From Cyclaneusma minus (taxonomy: Eukaryota > Ascomycota > Leotiomycetes > Marthamycetales > Marthamycetaceae): 64,000 bases of DNA. A program made the position numbers and the translations under genes. Location of the stretch: positions 248,001 to 312,000 of the forward strand of contig JAKZHN010000026.1 of assembly GCA_037179335.1 (NCBI GenBank). The letters run 5' to 3'. Below are positions 57,642 to 64,000 of the stretch, piece by piece (the first letter of the stretch is position 1; every line of letters begins with the position of its first letter). The notes below the pieces were generated by a model. The model was not told the DNA's origin. It ran no database searches and saw nothing but the letters and a program-made list of their open reading frames with translations.

Positions 57642-58173
57642 ACAGATGGGAAGAAAACCAAAACCTGAAAAAAGTAATGAGAGGTCATGAGGATTAGTTT
57701 GGGATGGGTGATGGCTGAGATTACTCGTCAAGAATATCCGCTTCTGTTGTTTTCTTTGGCTTGGCCTTTTTTGCGCGGGCTGGACGGAAAGGAGACGGGA
57801 ATACGCTTGAGTGTACATTAGCAGCACATAGGAGTCTTTGTCTCATCATTTTTTGCGAGTATGCGTTTTGGGGACAGTTTCTGTCTTGCTTCGGCTGTCT
57901 TTTCTTTCACTTGCTCTCGCGTTACGACTAGTTTTCTAGAGGAATTCGTTTGAAGATACTTGCATTGGCGTGCTTCATTGCTTGATTGTGAACTGTGCCT
58001 TGGTGATTTTTGCAAGTAACGGATTCGAAGACTAGAGTGTTCCCGGCATGGACTCCGAAGCATGGCTGCAAGTCCAGTCCGAGATGGTGTCCGATGCAGC
58101 ATTCAGCGGCGATCCAGCTAAGTGCTGACTACCTGGAGAGTGGGGACGGTGACGGTCTAGGTGCCGTGGGACG

Positions 58174-58356
58174 AAAATAGTATGGATACCATTCACACTG
58201 TCCAAATAGTTGGAATTATCCCAATTTATAGGAAATATTCCGAGTAACTTGGTTTATTCTAGGTGATTCGGAATGTCCCGAGTGATTGGGAGGGAATATT
58301 CCAAGTAATCGGGAATATCAACCTACGGATCTCAGGCACTGTATCCATACTTTTTT
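58174..58356. repeat. Short inverted-repeat element with GGGAATATTCC units, 183 bp
   Basis: Ends are inverted copies of AAAATAGTATGGATAC (58174-58189) and its complement at 58341-58356 (GTATCCATACTTTTTT). The interior is AT-rich, with tandem units like GAGTGATTGGGAGGGAATAT and TTCCAAGTAATCGGGAATAT, shared with 9246-9390 and, more weakly, 6540-6690. It looks like a MITE of a different family from the TA-flanked ones. I could not define a target-site duplication. Confidence 0.6.
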
Positions 58357-58363
58357 CATGGTG

Positions 58364-59940
58364 CTAGCTTGACGCTCTCGACGTTCGACAAAACTAGAAA
58401 CCGAATAGAACTGCCGGATGCTTCATGCAAAAGTAGCAGGTGCTCACTGGATACTACCCAACCAGCAGCTAGGGACTAGTCCCCCGCTTTCGACTTCCAA
58501 CAAAACGAAACAGGAATCAGGAAGATAGAAAGGTCCATGACCTGCAAGTGGTTCGGACGTTTCGTCGGGGCCAAGGTCCTGGATTTTGCAAGGACCACAT
58601 GGTTGGAGAACGTGATACCTTTCGAGGCTGTAGCCTGTTGCAGAGGGTTCAACCAAAGTCTGACTACGAAGTAGCTCCCAACTACTAGCTAGTTCGGCGC
58701 CTTTGATGTGCAACAGACAACATAACAGTACGGGAAATACGGATAATGGGTACACGGGTTATGGGAGGTATACCGAAGACACGTGGCTAGGGCTTTTTGG
58801 CAGCACCGGTCGGGGCAGGGTTTTTGCAAGGACCAGGGTTACGAGGTACTAAAGATGAGGCGCGACTGTGACCCTTGATGGGGCATGTCTTCTTAGCTTG
58901 AAGTCTGAAGTTTGGTGGGACCTAAATATAGCCTGGCAGCCGGTGCACTGCAATGGTGTGAATGCTAAATATTGGATCAGGACTGAAGACACATCACTCA
59001 AGTTGGATCTCAAATTTTTGAAAAACGGGGGCTCACTAGAACTTTCGCAATCCACTTCGTATCCTGAATTGGTAACTCATAACATTTTTGGGATCGAAGT
59101 GAAATGCCTGCACTGTGATACTGACACTCACGACAACCCGGTACATGGAAATCCAAAACCGAACAAGAAAGTACCTCCCATTTGAAGACTAAATAAAAGT
59201 CGGACAGCAGCCAAAATTGTCATATTATGCAAGCTCATAAAGTTGACGCCTTGAACGATCAAGTAAGTGTGCGATCCTGGCATTGACTGCTGCTGTTCTA
59301 GCTACACTGTACTTACCTAGCTACTACCTCAGCTAACAACTAGTTCCACGCTTTCGACGTCCGACAGAAACCGAAAGCAAGAAGCTTCAATCGCAACCAG
59401 CTGGTTTAAGCCTCGACAGAGCAAGGTTCTCAGGTACCAGAGCTAGAATGTAGAAGGGGAAATCGTGGTGTTCTAGCAGATTAGCACGTTAGCTAGCAGC
59501 TAGTTTCGCGCTGTCGACGTCCGACAGAACCAAAGAATCAAGCGACCTCAACTTGAAACCATGTACCTCGTCAAGAGTAGTCAGGCTCTTGACAGAGCAA
59601 GAGACTAGGTTGAGAAAGTGAGGAAAGCTAGCAACTAGTCTCACGCTTTCGATGTCCGACAAAAGAAGTCGGATTGGGATTTAGAGAACATCCGAAGCTT
59701 TGCGGTCGACATCCTCGTGTACATGGTTTAGGCCTTTGTGAGAGATCAGGGCAGCAAAGGTAATAAGCTGGAACGTAGAAAAGAGCTAGCAACTAGTCCC
59801 ACGCTTTCGACATCCGACAAAATGGATCGAAACTCGTGAACTTGGGTTACTCGCACCAGTCCCCGTCACACGTGGTTTAGACTTTCGGGATTTGGAGAGG
59901 TCGAGGAACGAGAGGGAAACTAGGCAGAGGGAAAGAAAAG
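58364..59940 (+). repeat. Degenerate array of ~150 bp repeats
   Basis: A core like CTAGCAACTAGTCCCACGCT, continuing TTCGACGTCCGACAAAA, recurs near 58364, 58464, 58681, 59333, 59491, 59627 and 59786. The last four are spaced 158, 136 and 159 bp. Between the cores a second motif recurs, variants of CATGGTTTAGGCCT and GACAGAGCAAG. Copies have drifted 10-30%, so this is an old tandem or satellite-like array, or a dispersed element with local amplification. Not coding. Confidence 0.6.
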
Positions 59941-62039
59941 AAGGGAGGTAGGCGTGAACGGTGAAGTTCCTTCGGCCAGAGAAGTGAGTAGCCAGAGTGT
60001 GACCCTCTATACTGTCTTTAGAGCAAAACCAATGGGTGAAAACCTGACCACTTAAAGTGCGAATACTAATTAAATAGAGGGGAGGGAAAGAGTTTGGTGT
60101 CTGGATCGTTGTTTATGGCACTGTCGTTGAAAGGATCAATGTCTTGTACACGTGTCTCAGTCTGAGTGATATTAAAGCGGTGCTTTTTGTACAGTCATCG
60201 TCTGGATCTCGAACCCTGTCTTAGCGGCAGAGGGTAAAGGAACCCGCCAGATTGCTTCCGAGTAAGAATTCGAAATTTGCCTTATGAGGTCATCTGACCT
60301 GGTGTGAATCCAAGGTGGCAAAGAGCCTCACTTCGCAATTTATCGCCATCAGCAGGTACACTACAAAAATCCCGAAGCAGCGGTAAGGCGAGGTCATTGG
60401 GTTTGACAAGACCCGGGGACGTCTGGAAATGGTTGAGGGGCATGTGTTTGCAGACAAACAACCTTCAGCCTTCAGGTCCCCAGGACCCGCATGTCATGCA
60501 TTTCGAGCGGGAGAGCCAGAGGGCTGGAACGGCCATAACCAGCACCTGCGGCTGTGGGCTCGGGTTTCTCTGTCATATTTCATATGTCACTAGATGACTG
60601 TTCTTAACTTCTTGCACGGCGTAGCGCCCAGAGCGGGAAATGAGCGGCTGCAGTCGCAGTCGGCTGACAGTACAGCAGATGGTGAGCGAGCACTGCAGAT
60701 GACTTACATGGACGGCGAGTTCCATGGGACGGGCGGGATGAGGTCAAGGGCGTCGTCAGCGTCTTCCGGCCGCTTGGTAGCGAGGAAGCTGGAGGCAAAT
60801 ATTGGCGGGCGGCGTGGATCTCATGTCATCTCATGATTGGAAGGGAATCTGTTGATCTGGTAAAGGCGTGGCTGGCATGCTGGGCCGAGGCGGGTATGTG
60901 CAGGACGGGGCCCTAGAGAGGAAGCTCCCTTGGCGTGAAGCAGCATTCCGTCGGGATTTTGGATTATTCGATGTGGTATTATTGTAGGCTTACTTCGATG
61001 GGAAAGCGAAGCGGAGCGCGTGATGGAGGGACGGCCTCCACGCAATCTGGAACTCTAAGGCAGGACGCATGCACAGTAGTGAGCGCCGATATTGCTCCAA
61101 GCCCGGTTTCGACACAGCAGAAAGAGTTCATGTTGGCTTGTTATTTGTTGTCTCGAGTCGGTGCAACCTGGCTGGCCGGCTCAGGGCTGCTTATGAGATG
61201 CAGCCCATATCTGATCGTCTGGATCATGTTAATTGGCGGGGACGTACCGCCATTATTCGAGATGATCCAAGGACATCATACTCGACGTTCAGTTTCCAGG
61301 TGCCGGGTCGGCCGCAGCCCGCACCAGAAGTCACGCTTGGCCTTGCCTCATGGACTGGATCAAGTAGAGTAGAGTAGCCGGGTGCGCGGAAACGGAGGCA
61401 AGGATTCAGGCTGCGGAGAAAAGGGCTTGCGACATAGGTCGAAGTCTGAGAAGTGACAAGCTGGGAGATTTGAAGTGTATCTGCGAGTGCTACAGTATAG
61501 CACTTGGCTAGGGCCTAGCACTGCGACGCTGGCAAAGTCCGACGTATAGAGGCGGCAGGCTTAATCGTGCTGCAAGGTTTTGACAGATACAAGTCGGATG
61601 TGAGTCGAGGACTCGAGGTTGGGGAGGCCCGCCGAGGGCCACACCTGTGACCCGAAAGCCGGGAATGTCTGCGATACAGGCACTCTCAACCTGGTTGTGC
61701 ACATTCCTCCTGGGGAGTGGGGTCGGCAGCGATGTGATTCGCGGGGATGCGTGGCCCCTGGGGCGAGCGCATGCAGCATCACGGCGGATAGCGGGAATAT
61801 TGGACGATGTCGACCGTCGCGGTGATGGCGTGGTGTTGGAGCAAGTTTTGGGCGTCGCTTTAGGCTCAGCTCGCCTAGCGATCCGCTGCCCCAGCTTCAA
61901 TTGCCCGTGCAGCGCCTGTCATGCTCGTGGCCCAGCCAATGGTCGGCGCCGCCAGCTTTTGCCGCTGCGTGGTGTTTGCACTTTAATTGCTTAGCATCCC
62001 AGAACGGCGGATAGTCTAACGCTGCCATCCAGAGCTACA

Positions 62040-62914
62040 AAAGGCCTGTCGAGTGTCGACGGTCGAACGGCTTGCTGCCTCTCAACACTGCGGCCCGCGC
62101 AAGACTCTCTCCGCCGACCCCCACGGTCCTGTCTTGCTCAAGCTCTCTTCTACTACTTGAAACTCCCTCTCTTTTTTCCCTCTCTCCCACCCCCAATTCT
62201 TCCTCGTCATTCTCAAAACCTTCCCGTGCCAAAAAAGCTTCCCTTTCCTCCTGGAAGCCCGCTTGTTCTCCTTCGCCCAGCTCTCTCCTCCTATTGGCCT
62301 GACGCAGCGCCGTCTTCCCCTCCTTCGCACCCAGGCGCCATCTTCTCGGTCCTTGGAAGCTACATCACCACCACTTACTCGCTGAGTCGCTCGCCGCCCG
62401 TTACACAAGGCCGCTGAGACTCGACCCGCAGGAAAGTTGTTTGGTCTGGCTCGTCCTCGCGTGGGGGCCCCTGCGAAGGTCACCTCAGTTCTGAGAGCCT
62501 CGTCAGTATTGCCTTTTCCAGGCTGCTGCATCTGTCGACTTCGGCTCCAATTGGCATCCTTTGCCTGGTCCGGGAGCCGGGACTGCCTCTACCCTCGTGT
62601 CGGTCTGCGAGATCAGAGCACGCACGGCCGCGAGCATCGAGATCGAGGGTCCCCTTGGCCGAGAGCAGCAGCTGTCTACTTGACCCTGCCCTCTCGTACC
62701 TCCTGACGCTTCTGTGCCGTCTCGACTCTGCTACTGGCGCCAGCTTGCCCGTGAACTCGCCCTTCACCACTGTCTTCACCGGCCTCTCGCGCATCTGCTT
62801 TTGCTCACTCATGCGGTACTTGCGTGCTTCGTTATTGCCTTCTCGTGGCACATGTCTCGATCTCCATATCCGTCAGCTTCACTGTCCTATCCTCCCAATC
62901 CTCCGGTGACCACA
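62040..62914 (+). promoter_or_regulatory. Pyrimidine-rich 5' region of the velvet gene
   Basis: A long C/T-rich stretch (notably 62090-62220) without conserved ORFs precedes the velvet start codon and is presumably its promoter end and long leader. It holds an uORF at 62811-62909. Confidence 0.45.
62811..62909 (+). promoter_or_regulatory. uORF ending 5 bases before the velvet start
   Basis: ATG at 62811 opens a 32-codon reading frame ending in TGA at 62907-62909. The main start is at 62915. Such a close uORF would force reinitiation or leaky scanning and so could limit translation of the regulator. Whether the leader is transcribed across it is not known. Confidence 0.45.
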
Positions 62915-64000
62915 ATGGCTGTGGCAGGCCCGACCCGACCGCATAACCAACCGCAATTCCTCCAACCACTGCCACATGGTACACACAGTGCCGATGCTAG
63001 CGGCTTCCTGCATCGGCATCACTACGAAGATTCGCCAATCTCCCTACCGCCCATCAGTCCCTACCCCCGAGAGCAGGAGAAATACACGCCGGCCCAGCCT
63101 GCAAGACACAGGATGGCCCATCCTCTCCATATGAGCGAGCAGCATCCTTCCGCTCCTCTGGGGCATATCATCTACCCACCGGATCAGTCGCCCCACTCCC
63201 TAGGCGCCGACATGTCCTCGAGAAATGGGAGTATGGATCGAGGACCGCAGTCGCCGTCTTTCCATCTCAATCATGGGCTGATGGCTCAGCCGCGCATGGC
63301 AAGAAAGATAGGTCAGCGACGGAATAACTATCTCAAAGATGACTCGGATGTTAATCGTCTGCCAGCCGCTCGCGAGGCTTACTACGGCAGTGAAAGTGCC
63401 TCGCCCACCGATCATAAAATGCAGCCATATCCGAATTCAGTGGTTATGCCGACAAGGCCACGATATAATGATCCTTCAGCCCAGCGATCACCACCGCCAG
63501 CAAGGAAGCCATCGAGTGTCATGCAGATATCGGGTTTGCTCAGCGCCCCGGAGGAGTACGAGCTAGCAGCAACCCCGCGTATCGACAGAGAGCTGATCGT
63601 TCCTCACAGTCAAAAGCCACAATACATTGTTAGTATTCGACAGCAACCTATAGCGGCAAGAGCATGCGGGTTTGGCGAGCGAGACAGGAGAGTCATCGAC
63701 CCGCCGCCAATTGTGCAACTATCGATCAATCATCCAAGTTCCTCCCCGAACGAGCTCAGCGCCATGTTGCGGAACCCGTTCCTCGTTGTCCACTGTACTC
63801 TTTTCAGCGAAGACGGGACTAGCGAGGAGACAGCGATGCCGAGTGCTACCGATCGTCGGCAACAAAGGAGACTTATGGGCACTTTGGTGGCATCGCCTTT
63901 TGTCGGCCGTGACGAAAACGACGAGGAAGGGTGTTTCTTCTGCTTCCCAGACTTGTCCTGCCGCACGCCGGGACGATTCAAGCTTCGTTTCCAACTGATC
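62915..64000 (+). CDS. velC: Velvet-family regulator, VelC-like (3' end outside window)
   Basis: The frame is open from the ATG at 62915 (context CACAATGGC) to the window edge, 362 codons, so the gene is cut at its 3' side. The first ~235 residues are Pro/Ser/His-rich and disordered. The velvet domain starts near residue 237: YIVSIRQQPIAARACGFGER, then RRVIDPPPIVQLSI, a variable stretch, RRLMGTLVASPFVGRDEN and GCFFCFPDLSCRTPGRFKLR. Velvet proteins are fungal DNA-binding regulators of development and secondary metabolism, with an NF-kB-like fold. The ACGFGERDRRVIDPPP version with a long disordered N terminus points to VelC; VosA has an N-terminal velvet domain and VelB a split one. The subtype is by recollection. 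Confidence 0.85.
   Translation, partial: MAVAGPTRPHNQPQFLQPLPHGTHSADASGFLHRHHYEDSPISLPPISPYPREQEKYTPAQPARHRMAHPLHMSEQHPSAPLGHIIYPPDQSPHSLGADMSSRNGSMDRGPQSPSFHLNHGLMAQPRMARKIGQRRNNYLKDDSDVNRLPAAREAYYGSESASPTDHKMQPYPNSVVMPTRPRYNDPSAQRSPPPARKPSSVMQISGLLSAPEEYELAATPRIDRELIVPHSQKPQYIVSIRQQPIAARACGFGERDRRVIDPPPIVQLSINHPSSSPNELSAMLRNPFLVVHCTLFSEDGTSEETAMPSATDRRQQRRLMGTLVASPFVGRDENDEEGCFFCFPDLSCRTPGRFKLRFQLI

Larger units (their letters stand above)
57642..62039. other. 4.4 kb gene-poor, repeat-bearing region
   Basis: No conserved gene. It contains the inverted-repeat element at 58174-58356, an array of degenerate repeats (58364-59940), and short ORFs such as 58868-59185, 60304-60836 and 60935-61372 that I cannot support. 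An intergenic and repeat reservoir upstream of the velvet gene. Confidence 0.45.

Noticed and set aside
60195..60225. tRNA-like B-box (minus strand GGTTCGAGATCC)
   Set aside because: The flanking sequence does not fold into a cloverleaf, T-stem pairing is poor and no matching acceptor stem was found.
60935..61372. 145-codon plus-strand ORF
   Set aside because: No domain and mixed composition; overlaps other ORFs of equal length in different frames.

Overview
This is a 64 kb window of nuclear DNA from a filamentous ascomycete (Pezizomycotina). The evidence is 45-100 nt GT-AG introns, often with CTAAC/CTGAC-like branch sites, and a gene set that includes a velvet regulator, NUDE, an alpha-glucoside-type sugar permease and a one-chain cytosolic acetyl-CoA carboxylase. 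A Dothideomycete is my best guess, but that is inference. Exon coordinates were worked out by hand from splice consensus and reading-frame continuity. The genes are independent eukaryotic units and I see no biosynthetic cluster.

Layout. 0-9 kb: TFIIE beta, a poorly resolved small membrane protein, a young TA-flanked MITE, an adenosine deaminase of the ADGF/CECR1 type with an acylation-type N terminus, and a four-TM protein of unknown function. 8.7-15 kb: a long gene-poor stretch, ending in the probable spliced leader of a four-finger C2H2 transcription factor (15.1-16.5 kb). 17.6-23.3 kb: a compact block with a DUF1295 membrane protein, a CDA-fold deaminase, a DNAJC9-like J-protein, an OsmC protein and fructose-1,6-bisphosphatase. 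23.3-27.6 kb: decayed DNA with a CSC1/OSCA channel fragment and a second TA-flanked MITE. 27.8-32.6 kb: a divergent pair of secreted hydrolases, an S10 carboxypeptidase and a purple acid phosphatase-like enzyme. 33.4-42.3 kb: a Stn1-like OB-fold protein fused to four RanBP2-type zinc fingers, a vacuolar Ca2+/H+ exchanger, the sugar permease and an isochorismatase-fold amidohydrolase. 43.0-45.1 kb: two neighbouring genes with in-frame stop codons. 45.8-57.6 kb: NUDE and acetyl-CoA carboxylase (about 2279 aa). 57.6-62.9 kb: repeats, including a small inverted-repeat element and a degenerate ~150 bp repeat array. 62.9 kb to the end: the first 362 codons of a VelC-like velvet regulator, with a uORF ending five bases before its start.

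Most interesting items: (1) the Stn1-type OB fold joined to four RNA-binding-type zinc fingers, with a thrice-repeated SPWQKYT motif; (2) the two MITEs that share a hairpin plus CGTCAGC subterminal module; (3) the pair of genes broken by stops that single C-to-T changes could explain; (4) the repeat families at 6.6, 9.3 and 58-60 kb.
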